A stretch of DNA of 64,000 nucleotides, taken from NCBI GenBank assembly GCA_020746105.1, contig CM036617.1, positions 158,356,912-158,420,911 of the forward strand, given 5' to 3'. The position numbers were made by a program, and so were the translations under genes. The notes under the pieces are model-generated. The model made no database searches. It was not told the origin of the DNA and was given only the letters and a program-made list of their open reading frames with translations. Source of the stretch: Trogon surrucura. Its lineage: Eukaryota; Chordata; Aves; Trogoniformes; Trogonidae. Below are positions 12,051-24,210 of the stretch, piece by piece. Positions within the stretch are counted from its first letter, which is position 1, and every line of letters begins with the position of its first letter.

Positions 12051-14874
12051 GAACAACTATCCTCCTTTCCATAGAAAACGTACAGCTTCAGTTTTGCTCA
12101 TGATTGTATGAGACCGAGCCACAAGAAAATATTTTTTGTGTGGGCTTACCCATGAATTTTACTATTCCCTCTCAAGTAGAATAGTATTTGCTTAGCAGTG
12201 TTAGTGGTTGTCCTACCATTACTGTTATTTAGTGTCATATTTCAGCTGCCCTCCAATTCTTTTGCTTTTTCTATAGCACCCTTTTCTAGTCAGCGATTTC
12301 CATCAGCTTTCCAGCTGATAAAGAGGGATTCTGGTTACCTCCAAAGACAAAGCTAACAGGACATATTAGTGGCAGATTGTAATCTTGCAAACCCATGCGA
12401 ACAGCTACCACAGGCACGGCTTTTATTAATGTCAACATCGCTATTGTCATTTATTCTTTATTAGTGCACACAGTAAAAGGAAACAGTCTGACTCAGGCTC
12501 CCAGATTCTGCTCTGCCTCGTTTCACGCGTGCAGCTTTACAGAGTTGCACCAGTCTTGTCAGTGCATGAGAGCTGAGGAAGCAGCACTTCAGGGAAGGAG
12601 CTGTTTACGTGAGTCCTGAGCATCTCACCTGGTCGGTGCAATGGTATCCAGGCCCTCTGCTGTGAATAGTGATCCTGGGAGGAAGAACTTGAGGTGTTGG
12701 GAGAGACAGGGCCATCTCGAGAAAAATCTGAATTTAGCTGCAGCTGAATTACACAAGAGATCCAAACTGTGGGCTAAGCGCTCCAGTCCTAGCCTATAAT
12801 TTAAGATGTGAAGCCGCTGCTTAGGAATCTTAGTCAGCTAAATACAGGAAGGAGAAAGTAGGTACATTCCTGGGCTCAGAGCCTCCTTCGCCAGAGCTCA
12901 GCACTCACACACAGATTCTTATGCAAGTTTCTAGAAGCCCAATTGCTTATTTCCATTTGCCTGTTTTCCGGACAAACTGGCAAAGAGGGCTGGCTTAAGA
13001 TGTTAGGAATGGAGCATAGAAAAAATGTGTACTGAAGGCATTACAGGAAAGCATAGGTTGAGTTTACAAAGCCAGAGGATATGAGCCACACAAGGGTACA
13101 TTCTTAGAATTGTTTAATCTTGTAAAGGAGAAACTGTACTGTGCACCTCTTTCTTGGAAAATGCAACCACTAGCACATCCTTCTCGTACACAGGAAAATC
13201 TGGCTTTCGTCCCCCGGAAGCATTGGCAGCCACCGACCAGGAAGAAAAACCCAGCAAAGGGATCTCTGCAAGAGCAGAGAACGGAGGCAGAGAGCTCAGC
13301 TGTGAGCCACGAGCTGCTAAGACGGCCCTGAGCTTTGCTTCACGCCACGCAGTGCCTTGCCTTAGAAAGCGGAGGCCAGTAAATGCACCCAGAGAAGATG
13401 GGGAGAATGGTGACACTTGCTGCCTCGTGTCAGGCTGTAAATGAGCATGGACAAGGGGTGCCTTTCTTCTCTAGCCTGATGTCCTTGTCAGTGGCCTGGA
13501 GCGTGTGGTTTGATTGCCCATACAACAGAAATTAGATTGCATAACTGCAGATTTAGCATTTCTAGAATTCCTGTGACATTGTTATGCTAGGATTTAGCCA
13601 AGGCTGTCTTCAGGAAAGCCTTATTATTGTAGCTGGCGGAGGCTGCTGGAGTTATTTTTACCACTTGATTGCAGAATCCTCAGTTTTAGGATTGCTGCAA
13701 CTTTTCACTTGGTGAAAATTCACTTAATGCAGGCCTGAGCTAAAGGGCTGCTGTGCCTCTCTGTCGGCAGCTAAAGGACTGCAGCAAACAAAGCAAATGA
13801 GATGCATGCCTGGGTCCCAGGCTGGCAGCACCAGTGAGGTAGACTGGGATGGTTTCCTGAAGAGCTGGAGGACACGATAGCCAGCCAACCCTGAAAAGCA
13901 CAGATCTAACTGGAAGGGTGGATGCTTTCAAAACACCCTTCAGACAAGAAATGTGATCCTAAAGATGCGTGAGGTCCAAGCACCAGCTTGTGCAATAATG
14001 GAGGAGAATGAAAAGGCTGCCAGTAGTTCTTCTACTTCGCTCCCTAGAGTTAAAGGGGAGAGGTTTCTGGCGCCGGTTTGAAGAAGTGTTTGCAAAGGCA
14101 AATGTAAAACTTGGGGAATTCCACCACCTAGTTAGCTGAACCAACAAAGTTGGCTTTGATGAAGCCTAGAGAGGCATTTTCTGAACAGAGTTTTCAAGTT
14201 TTGACAAATGTGGCCTCCTAGGTCAACCGGAGACACAACCCAGATGTTAGCTTCCCACACGAGCTGTAAGAACATGCTTACGCTGTTCTTTGGAGAACTG
14301 TGGGGAATCAGGGACTCATGGGAGTGCACAGCCATATTTAGCATGTGTAGTCAGTCAAGTATGCTTTAGAAAATCGAGGTTTTTCTGGAAAATTGGGCTT
14401 TAAATGTTTTTGCGAGAAAGTGTATCTTTCAGTTGCGTTAATTCAGAGCAATTGCTTGTAGGTGCTCAGGATTTTCCCGCTTTAACAATATCAGTGATTC
14501 CCTGTCTCATATTCTGTGAAACAATCTTCATAACTTTCATTTACATAGGAGGGCTTGCCCTGTGGCTCTTGAGCACGGTTAAAAACCCAGCATGGTTAGA
14601 AAGCCAGAGGAAAAGAGAAAAAATTCGACATTTTGTGTGTGTCAATATTTGGCCTCGATATTACTGCATTAGTAACAGATAGCTTTGTAGTTTCCGGAAG
14701 AGTAGTATATTGAAAGAGCTAGTGGTTGTCACTGTGGAATGGAAAAGGTCTGCTTTGCATTTGGTCACTTTTCAAACATGAATCGCTACAACTGGTTTTG
14801 GGTAGTGCCACTGTCCTAAAAGCTTATCTGGATTAACCTCCTGTTAGTTTTGGCTCTGGGCTGATTAAACACGA

Positions 14875-15195
14875 TTCTACCCCACGTCGTAGCCAGACAT
14901 GTAGCTGGATGGGGTAACGTTGGCAACCGATATCCACCATCCGAAAGCCCTGTACCGACTCCCAGACAAAGTTGTCATCTCCTAAATGTCACCTTACACT
15001 GGGAATGTTTTCCTCTGGAGCGCTCTTGTGGTGTCCAAGCTTGCGCGTGTCGGTACCGCTCACGGGAGCCAAGTGACGCAGTGCCAGGTTGGCTGTAAGA
15101 GCCAGCCCCTCCGCTTGGATTAGGCAGGCATCGCTGCGTGGGGCCAGGTGATTATCTGGCTGTCAGCGGTTTCATTAGCAGAAGTCCTTCGCTCG
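14875..15195. promoter_or_regulatory. CpG-enriched patch inside AKR1D1 intron 1
   Basis: I count about 19 CpG dinucleotides in roughly 310 bp, against a very low density on either side. The patch has moderate rather than extreme GC content and holds no recognised exon or repeat. Local retention of CpG could mean an unmethylated element such as an enhancer or alternative promoter. No specific factor site is claimed. Confidence 0.3.
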
Positions 15196-18100
15196 AGGGG
15201 GTTGGATATGTTGCTTGGTCCTGGAGTAGTCTGAAAATGTTTTCACATAGCAGCTGACATGTCAGCATAGGTTAGAGGTATTAACTTTTTAAGAGTTTTT
15301 TTGAAGGTTTATAGTTTAAGGTGCACTCAGGTTTGGTGGGGAGACGTTCTGATCACAATCTACTCCTCGGATCAAACTGGAAAATCCCCCACTTTACAGA
15401 ACTAGCAATTTTGTGGCCATTTTGCTCAGAAGCCCTCCATAGGTTGATGAACTTTGTAGTTGGAACATTAGTCTCTCACTCACCCTCATCTGCAAGGCTG
15501 GGCCCATCCTCATCAGGAATGTTACATGTTCACCATTTCAGTAAATGCAGCTTTTAATCTGCCACACATGATTAGACACTAATTGTGCTCATAGTTGGAA
15601 ACACCACGGAAGCCGTTGGCACAAAGTAAAGATTAGTCATACTATCAATTTGTTTTCTATTACCCTTCAGGATTCATAGAAATAAAGAGCCACAGAGATC
15701 TCAGCAGAGAAGATACATGGAGGTAAATGAGCATTTCTGCAAATTCAACAGTGTCTTGGAGCCATGCTTTTTGTGCAAATCAAAGTTGTAAGAACAAAAC
15801 TTATGTCCTCAAGAAAGTTATGTGCAAGAATCTCCTCCACTTTGACAGAGAACAAGTCATTTTGCCAAATCCAACTTTAAAATCTGGCATTAATGGTTAA
15901 AGTATAGCTCTTACACAAAAGCTAGGAGTTTTTGAGCCCAACACATTTCAAACAGAAAAAAAAAAAGCAGGTACTTTTTCTGATTACCTGTTTTTTTGTG
16001 ATTAGATGATTTAATTTTCCTTTCTCAATGAGATACAGATGCAATCTTGCATTTAGGCAAGCCAAAAATGTTCCACTGTATAAAATGAGATTATAGGGAA
16101 CTAGTACGAGTTGAGGTGTCAAGAGGTGGTTGCAGGCAGGAGAGGAGAGGTCACGGCTGATCACCGGAGACAACAAAGTGTTGAAGGGACAAAAAGAGTG
16201 TTCCAGTGGCAGAACAGAAGAGTTGTATGGCAGAAGAGAAAAGGCAAATGTAAGACAAACAAACTCTGCTTTTTGTAGGTGTTAAATACGCCATTAAAGT
16301 ATGTATGAAAGGGAACTTAAAAATGTGTTATGAAACATTATGTTTTTAGCAGAAGTCATTGATTAGGGCAGAATTTGTCAGAGACTCTTCTGATTTAGTG
16401 CATTCTTCTACTCTCTACCCTCACCTACCCGCTAGAAGAAGTCTGATCTGTGAAAGCAGTATCTCGAGTGTTCATCCATTCATCCTGCACCCTCTGCCAT
16501 ATTTGCCATCTCTGAATTAAGACAATTAACACAGCCCAGAGTCACTGCAGTTTCTTGAATCCTTGTGCAGATGACTCTTCTTGTATGTTCTTACTCAGGG
16601 AGTTTTTGATCGTATTTCCAGTGAGCTTCCACACTCCTGCCCAAGAGCCATGTTATTCTGCTGCCTGCTAAAATCTGACGCCAGCTACTGTGCCTCCTCA
16701 AGGTATCTGGGGACCAAATACCAAGAAATCCAGCCTTTATCTGTTCTTGGTAACTGCGTCCTGCCAGTAACTGTGACTTAGTTAAGGAATAAAGAGTAAA
16801 ATCTGAGAGACTAAGCTATGAGGACATCACTCAACACCAACATACGAGCCACAGAAGGAAAGGAGTGACATCTGTGGTCTGTGCAAGCGGAGTCGTTTGA
16901 GTATGGTTTAGTCCTCCAAGCATGAAACTAAATGAGTCACAACTTTGTCAGTGAGTTATCTGGCTATATATATAGTTTCAGGTTAAACATCATTCAGCAT
17001 GAAGACTAGGCTAAGAGTTTACTGAGGCAGGCAAGGAGCCCTCCAGGACACGTAACAGATCAGGTACGGTTCTTTTCCTGGGCTGCAGTAACGTATCTCC
17101 TTTCCTTCTGTCCCTGTCTCAAGTGTTCAGATCTCATTTTGGGAGTATGATTTTAGGATATTCTCAGAGGCCAAGGGAACATAAGGCCACCCTCTAAAAC
17201 ATCTCGAAGATCCCAACCCTGGCCTACATCTGTGGTGATTTCATGCAGGTTCATAAAGATCACTTCATTACAGAGCTGACTTCAGTACTTACTAAGTTCA
17301 AACATGTTCCCATTAAAGTACTGTGGTATTTTCTTTATGTATTTATTATAATACCATGTCGTGGGAAGTAAGCTAAAGCTGTAAGGACACTTGCATGATA
17401 GGATAGTTCCTGCTATTACTGCTGCTTCTCTTATCTCTTTCAAGAAAAAATATCTAGAAGCCAAGTGGGAGGTTTACCTCAGGAGAAAGGAAGAAGATAG
17501 TTGTATTAGTCAGGGAGAGAGATCAAGCAGTGGAAGCCTTTAAGCTTTGACCCTATCTACAGAGATCTCAGGTGCCACTCCTTCCTGGGACTTAAAATAC
17601 ATGATCTGATTTTGTAGCTTTGGGTCAGGCCAGGTGAATCTCTCCACAAGTTGCCTGAAATCACTGCTATCTCCAGCTGATCGTGTTTCAAAAGTTGGTG
17701 GCGGCCAGAAGGAAGACAGATGGAATTACATTTTTTGTAATCCATCCCCTCTACCCCACCAAACTTCACATCAGAGGTCCAGATTGCATTGTGGGGACAA
17801 GCCACTTACTACCTCTTTTGACCTAAAGGTAGCCTACAGCACAGGTCCAAAGGCAGGCAGCCTGCAGCATTAAAAGTGATAGAAATAGTTTGTGTTGCAC
17901 ATCCTCATGCGAGGAACTTCTTGCCATAAAAGGTCGTACAAAGGCACTAGGGGCTGTTAGGTCCATACAACGAAAATTTACTCTGTTCAGCTTCTAGCTT
18001 GGGTGTAAAAAGTAAATCAGGATGCCAAAACAGTGTTTTCACTTATCCAAAACAGATTTTTTTAATTTTTATTTTTTTTACTTCATCAGTCAGATTGGAT

Positions 18101-20095
18101 ACGGGAGCCCTGGATGAACTTTTCCTCTGATTCAAACCAGTGATTTCTTCTTAAACAAAACCCAGACTGTCTGGGCACTCACAAGGGTTACTTTGTGGTA
18201 GTTAAGGGTTTGGGGAAATGGGTCTCTCTCCCTCCTGGCTGGATGCCATACCGAGTTCTTCAGCATCCAAAGCTGTGGAGTTGGTGGGTAGTGCGCTTTC
18301 CCATGGAGAGGGTGCTCCTCCTGCTCCAGCCTGTACGTGTTTCTTCTTGCTTCTCTCCAGCTACCACATACCCCCACGATTGTGTTATTTCCCTGGGCTC
18401 TGTGATATGAATTTAATTCCCAGAGGCAGAGAGGAGGACTGAATCTAGTTTCCCACCACCCGTGTGGATTCCCTCACCAGCAGGGTATTCAGGGAAAGGC
18501 AACTGTTACCTCCAACTGCTTTAATAATCCTTTGATTCTTCAGCTTGTACTGCCAGTGCCCAAAATTAAATGCTTTGCCATTTGTTTTGCCTGAAACTAT
18601 TCCACAAAACTCCTTCCAATTTATGAATGGATTTGGCTACCTCAGAGCGTCAGTTTTAGCAAAGTCGCGACTTGCCAAAAGCCCTCACCCAGCGCTATTC
18701 TTGAGCGCTTTGCCCAACCTTATGTTTCAGGAGCAGCGCTCGTGTACAGCGCGGTTGCTACAACTTTCCTTCCAAGCCTTCTCCTTCCTCAGTCAGAACA
18801 GGAAGGCAGGAGAGGAGCTGCGGCCAAAGCCCCTTGACCTTCCAGGGGAGACGAGTATTTATGTGGAGTCACTGGGCTGACGATCTTAGCTGTGTTGACA
18901 GGGATGAGTTATAAAGTGAAGAGAGCGTAAGTGCAGTTTTAACAAAGCATAGGATTTCAAGGATTTAGGTGGCTTTTTTAGCACCCTTTCCCTCTGAGCC
19001 TGCTTGCACTACATCAGCATCCAGATGAGGAGTTCGTTGGGCTCGTTGTAAACTAAGCATTGATGCTGGGATCCCAGGGGGCTGGTCCGGCTCTACTGCA
19101 GCAGAGGCCATGCCATGGACTCATCAAGGGAGCTGTCCTCCTCTACTCTCCCATGTGGGGCTGCCCTCCTCCGTCCACCCCACCCCCCCCAGTCTATTTG
19201 ATACCCAGGAGAATTGGGTCAACGGCTCGGGGGGCCCTCAGGGAGGGAAAGCTAGACACGGTGCATCTGCTGGAGCCTTGGCAGAGCCAGTCCCATACAC
19301 CCGGGGCTTTGCCAGAAGGATCCACAGAGGCAGAATTTGCCTCAGTTTTTAAAGCTGTCTGAAGGGTCTTGATAGTCTGGATTCGCTGCTCCCACCACGG
19401 TTCCCTCCCAGACCCATGAGGAGAGGGGATATTTGGGGAAGGAAAGAGAGATATAGGAAGGAGTCAGTGACTGAGATTTTCAGTGTTTTGCTTGAGTCCA
19501 TCCTTGCTAGGACTAACAGCTTGATTTATGTAGACAAGACTAATACAACTTACACATTTCCTTCCCCGTGTGAAGGAGATCGGAAAAACAACTTTGCCAC
19601 ACTGAAATCTGTACCAAAAAGCAAACTAATCCTAAGCTTTTTGGTTATACACTTATTACTGCCACTTAAAAAATGAGGGTAGGAACCACCAATTAAAGCA
19701 GTAGAATATATTTCTTAGTGTTTTTCTTGATAAATGACCCAAGTTTATCACTAGTTTTATGACTCAGCAAGACTCCTTTCATTCTGCTAGCAGGTGAGCT
19801 GATAGCAAACAGATTCATTGCACTACCTTGCTGTGTCAGGAGAGTAAAGTAAAAAGAAACCCCCAACATTGACACTACCAACATTTTCAACATCAAAGAC
19901 TTAGCTAAATTCTTGTCATCCTGACTGTACCTAGCAGAAGAAAAACTCTCTTAAACCTATGGAGAAAGAGTGTTCAATCAAAATTAATCTGATTATCAAA
20001 TATATCTTTTTCACAGTGGTCCTGCTCTGCTTCAGCTGAGTGATGTACTTTGTTGAGTAACTAAACTTGTACATGGGACCACATTTCATTCACAA

Positions 20096-20333
20096 TATCA
20101 CAGTATGCTAGGGATTGGAAGGGACCTCAAAAGATCATCTAGTCCAATCCCCCTGCCAGAGCAGGAACACCTAGATGATGTTACACAGGAAGGCGTCCAG
20201 GCGGGTTTTGAATGTCTCCAGAGAAGGAGACTCCACAACCTCCCTGGGCAGCCTGTGCCAGTGCTCTGGCACCCTCACTGAGAAGAAGTTTCTTCTCAAA
20301 TTTAAGTGGAACCTCTTGTGTTCCAGCTTGATT
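20096..20333 (-). mobile_element. CR1 LINE 3' fragment
   Basis: On the minus strand this reads as CR1 3' sequence: the frame around a ...GCACTGGCACAGGCTGCCC... segment, then the ...GTTTTGAATGTCTCC-complement region, then the GATTGGACTAGATGATCTTT-like 3' UTR motif ending near 20096. The octamer tail is degenerate (TATCACAGTATG). It is heavily 5'-truncated and lies in sense orientation within AKR1D1 intron 1. Both boundaries are approximate. Confidence 0.9.
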
Positions 20334-21014
20334 CCATAGATTTATTTTTTATTTGGTGTTTCACAAGTCAAGAAACATGACTTATCTCCCAAAGTTGTCT
20401 TTGGGAGAATAATTAAGTTATTTAGGATGAGCGAGGCAAGCTGCTGACACATTTCAGTTTTGAAGGCACTGCTGTGCAGTTTATCCGGACAAAGCCCAAA
20501 ACGTGAAAGCTGGCCTCCTGCCTATGTTTTCTTCTGACCGACCTTCGGAGCAGCATCTGCTTTGCAGCTAACTAGATCTGCCTGGTTTGCTTAACCAGTG
20601 AGCACATTCCTGCACTTCAGGAAGAACACTCCAGGGCTCATTACGAGCTACAGGGCTATAGTGTGAGACTGAGAAAACAGATTTGCTTTGGACAAGTTGC
20701 TCTGACATGGATGTGCCAGGGTGAATAATCTTGGGGGGGGGGGCCGGAATTTGTCGCCAAGAGCAAGATGAATACTCTGTCAAATGAACAGCTCTGTATT
20801 TTATATCAAAGCACGAAACGACTAGAAATCACGGAGATCTGACTCATGAGCAGAAATAGCGTGCTGCGGATGGCTGGCACCACTGCTACCACCAGCTGCC
20901 TGCCCCCACCGCTGCAGAATGAGTGGCTCGGATGCTGCTGCTTAAGCAATTCAGCCACAAAGGGCTACAGCTAGGCATTTTAAGGGAAACATGTCAGTGC
21001 TAGTTTATAGCCTC

Positions 21015-21190
21015 ACTCGTTAAGATAAACCTTGAAACGGTCCCGAGCTGCCACAAAGCCTTTCAGCTCTCGAAGCAGGAGGAGCAGGACAGCAACATCG
21101 TCAGGCATTCCGGTGGAAGTTGCGCCAGGCACAAGTCAGCACTCGGCGGAGCAGCTTGTCCCAGCTAAGCAGCACTTCGCTGCCACGGCA
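21015..21190. promoter_or_regulatory. Second CpG-enriched patch in intron 1
   Basis: About 11 CpG dinucleotides occur in 175 bp, roughly 2.5 kb downstream of the AKR1D1 start codon. The neighbouring intron is CpG-poor. No exon or repeat is recognised. It could be a promoter-proximal intronic element, but this is composition evidence only. Confidence 0.25.
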
Positions 21191-23598
21191 AGGTGTTGAC
21201 AAAAGCCACCCCCTCCCTCCGTCCTCTTATCAGCAAAGCAACCTTTTTGAGATGGGCAAGCTTTAAGCCTTGACCTATTTAAACATCCTGCCCCAACATC
21301 GACCAGTAGCAACAACCCTGCAAACAGCCCTGCAACAAATCCTGTAGCACCCTGTTACTACGTTTCCCCGGCTGCCCTCTGTGACAAGTTCGCCGACTCA
21401 ATTACGCAGTCCTAATCCTAGCGTAAAGCTTCAGTCCAACTACTCCAGATAAACATATAGTGTTTCACCTGGTCCTCTGTGAAAATGAGACTTTTGCAAG
21501 TGCCTTATCAGTGTTGCTTTCTCTGCCGCTTCTCGGCTCCTCCTCCCACCCATAACTTTCTAACATGTTTATCAAGTAGAAAGACAGCTCAGAAAATCAA
21601 ACTCCTACAAACGCGGGGGGAGGGAAATTAGGTGCTTGAGTATGTACACCCAGCTCCACTAAGGGTGCAGTTAGCAGCTTCAATTGCTCTAAATTGGAGT
21701 TGCTATAGCGATGTCCTGCCTGCATCCTCCTGTCGTCCCCCCTCTTCTGTCACCAGAAAACAAAGGAGGTAACATGTGAAAACCAAAAAGCCACTACCCG
21801 AGGCTGATTCTGCTGAAAAAAACACCCTGCTTTAATTTTTTTTGGATGAGCTTCGTGCAAAAGCTCACGATCCACCCCTATCTATGGGAGGGCAGAGGAT
21901 TTATTTTGCAGGGCTGGTGGTAGAAGGAGCAGCGCCGTTGCTGTGCCGATTTTGGGACATTTGAACTTCTGCGGTATGAACTCTTAGCAGGGTTATAGCA
22001 TTGCCGAGAAGCTGCCTCCGAAAGGGGAATCCCATCTGCCTCCTCTCTCAGGCTCTCTGCCTGAGCCCAGCTAATGCCAGAGCGTCTGGCTACGGCTCAT
22101 CAGGGCTGCAGGAGCACCCCTTTCTGCTAACAGCCTCATTTTTCTCAACTTAAAACTATTGTAAAATTGCAGCTCGAGAGTTGGGAGCATGATATATAAG
22201 CCTGGAAAGACACACATCAAGTTTGCACAGAGCTGTTTTGTTACCCAATTATGCAGCATTCTGCTTCGCTACATTAAAATTCCTGTTAGAAAGCTTAATT
22301 TTGTTTCACTAACTCTTTTTCGAAGAACGCACTAGCCGAAAATATCTCCAGAAACTCCAGTGATGTGGAGGACGCTGCCCAGCCTCTGAAACTGTAAATT
22401 CCCACTGATTTTTCCCCATGTAAACCTATGTTGTTAACCAGGGTGATCTGCAACCCCTGAGGATTTCTTACACCCTTTCCGCCTCACTCATGCACTCCCT
22501 GCAGCAGTCTTTATTGAAGATCTTCAGTGCTGTTATTAGTACACCATTAGTGGTTGCTAAATGTCTTTAATCTTTAATTTTCTTTAAAAAGGTATTTTTC
22601 AATACCTTGTGGTATACGGGGTCATACCCACAATACTGCATCCAACTCTGACACTAATACACAAGAAGGGTTCTGGCTAATGATATCTCCTTTCCTACTA
22701 GTCAAACAAACAAACAAAAGAACTGCTGAAAGATCGGGCAGTTTAGGAGAGGGAAAGGCAGCAGGTAGCGGGGTTGCCTTTGCGCTCCCAGGTGCGCAGA
22801 GGGAAGAAGCACCGGGTTGTGCTTCCACAACCTCGTAGTAGCTGAACCAGCGACAGTGAGATGGGATGCCTGCCCGAGACACGCAAAAGCGAAGGATGCA
22901 GAATATTTGAGAGCGGTTTGGCCGCTGGCAGTCAGCTGTGAGAGCCGCAGGAATCAGGATGCAGGAATTTGGGTCTTTGTTTTAGGAACATTCCTTGGAA
23001 AGTGTCGGGGCCAGATGCTAGACGGTCCGAAATCCCTCATCTTATCTGCCCTCGGCGCGGAGCTGGGGGGGCGGTGCGTAGCGGTACCGGCCCGGGGGAC
23101 CTCCCAGTACCGGCTCCGGGCTCCTCGGGACCAAGGACTCCGCGCCGCCCTGCCGGGGACCCGGCTCTCGATGGGTCTCGCATCCCTGCCCGGTGACTGC
23201 GACAGCCCCAGGGCTTGCACCGTCCCGACCTTCAGCCGCCGGCGTGGCGGCAGAGCCGCTCCCTGGCCCCCCGCGACCCCTTCCCGTGCTCCCCCCAGCC
23301 CGGAGGCGGGCAGCGGTGCGGGGCGGTGAGCAGCACACCACAAAGCGCGAGGGATTTTGTTTTCTAAATTTTATTTGCTCCGCCACCACCTTTTACTTCT
23401 CCGCACGCCGCGCACAGCCCGGACTGCTCACGGGAGAGCTCGGGCTTTGTAACTGTGCACGGGGGAAAAGGATCAAAAAGAGAACTAGCCGGGAGGGGAG
23501 GAAAGAAGCGGGAAAAAGGTGGGTAGCGCCGGCTCGGAGGGGTCTGCAGAGAGGGCTGCCGCCACCTGCCCCCGCCGGCGAAGCGTCCCCGGACTTAC

Positions 23599-23691
23599 TT
23601 TCTTGGGGTCGGCGTAGGTGCCCAGCCCCACCAGCGGGATGCTGTTCCCGTCGCTCAGCGGGACGCGGTGGTTCTCGGCCGTCAGGTTCAT
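23599..23691 (-). CDS. AKR1D1: AKR1D1 coding exon 1 with start codon (residues 1-31)
   Basis: This is the first coding exon of 5-beta-reductase. It starts MNLTAENHRVPLSDGNSIPL and continues VGLGTYADPKK, which aligns residue for residue with the known family N-terminus (human starts MDLSAASHRIPLSDGNSIP). Tyr26 of the steroid pocket is in GLGTY. The ATG at 23689-23691 has A at -3. The donor is a consensus GTAAGT directly after the Lys31 codon (AAA|GTAAGT), so the junction with exon 2 is phase 0. The exon lies inside a CpG island. With exons 2 and 3, the window encodes the N-terminal 39 percent of the roughly 326-residue enzyme. Confidence 0.96.
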
Positions 23692-24060
23692 AGTGTCGGC
23701 AGGTAGGGCCGCCCCAAGCCCAGGGCTGCCTCCTCAGGGGCGGGAGCCGCCGACTCCGCAACCAACCGCGGCCCCGGCGCACCGGCACCCACCCACCGAC
23801 CGATGGACGGACCGACCGACCGGACCGACGGCGCCTCTGCGGGGGCTGAGGTATGAACTGCCCGCTCCCGACGGCGGGGAGTGCCTTTTTGGGGGGCTGA
23901 GCCACGTGTGCCCGCGGCGGCCCCGCACCGCGCCCTGCCGCGCACCGCCCCCCGCCCCGCCCCGGCACCGCGGCCCCCGCCGACCCCCGCGCCCCGCCCC
24001 GGCCCCGCTGCCGCCCCCCGCGGGGTTACACCGGCGGAGGCTGCTTCATGTGAAATTGAA
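23692..24060 (-). promoter_or_regulatory. AKR1D1: AKR1D1 5' UTR and proximal promoter
   Basis: This is the region directly upstream of the AKR1D1 ATG in gene orientation. Three GC boxes (CCCCGCCCC on the plus strand, GGGGCGGGG in gene sense) lie at 23950-23958, 23955-23963 (overlapping) and 23992-24000, about 260-310 bp before the ATG. A perfect CACGTG E-box lies at 23903-23908, about 215 bp before it. No TATA box is visible at a fitting place, which agrees with a dispersed CpG-island promoter. The transcription start site cannot be fixed from sequence, so the UTR/promoter boundary is unknown. Confidence 0.65.
23795..23831. repeat. ACCG/ACGG tetranucleotide tract in the AKR1D1 leader or promoter
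   Basis: An imperfect tandem tract of ACCG and ACGG units lies 104-140 bp upstream of the AKR1D1 start codon. It is probably within the 5' UTR or core promoter, and such a tract could vary in length between individuals. Confidence 0.7.
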
Positions 24061-24210
24061 GGCGGGCAGGGGCACGTCCTGCATCTCTGGGGCGTGCAGG
24101 GGTCCTGCCCGCCGTCGGGAACCCCCATCGGGGCAACCCCGCCCGGAGCTGCCGGCGAGGGGTGCGGCCCCCGCCCGCCGGCGTGTCCACCCTGCCTTCC
24201 GTCCCCACTG

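Larger units (their letters stand above)
6747..23598 (-). other. AKR1D1: AKR1D1 intron 1
   Basis: The 16.9-kb first intron runs from the GTAAGT donor of exon 1 to the CCCCTTAG acceptor of exon 2. It contains a CR1 copy in antisense orientation (about 7201-7787), one in sense orientation (about 20096-20333), a minimal CR1 tail at 12030-12050, a long T-rich tract near 9755-9875, and CpG-enriched patches at about 14875-15195 and 21015-21190. Its first 570 bp in gene order belong to the CpG island around exon 1. No other gene was recognised inside it. Confidence 0.9.
23030..24210. promoter_or_regulatory. AKR1D1: CpG island over AKR1D1 exon 1
   Basis: GC content and CpG density rise sharply from about 23030 and fall off after about 24210. 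Coding exon 1 (23599-23691) lies in the middle. The island therefore covers the proximal promoter, the 5' UTR and the first 570 bp of intron 1. Several long open frames on both strands here come from the GC-rich composition and do not read as proteins. Confidence 0.9.
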
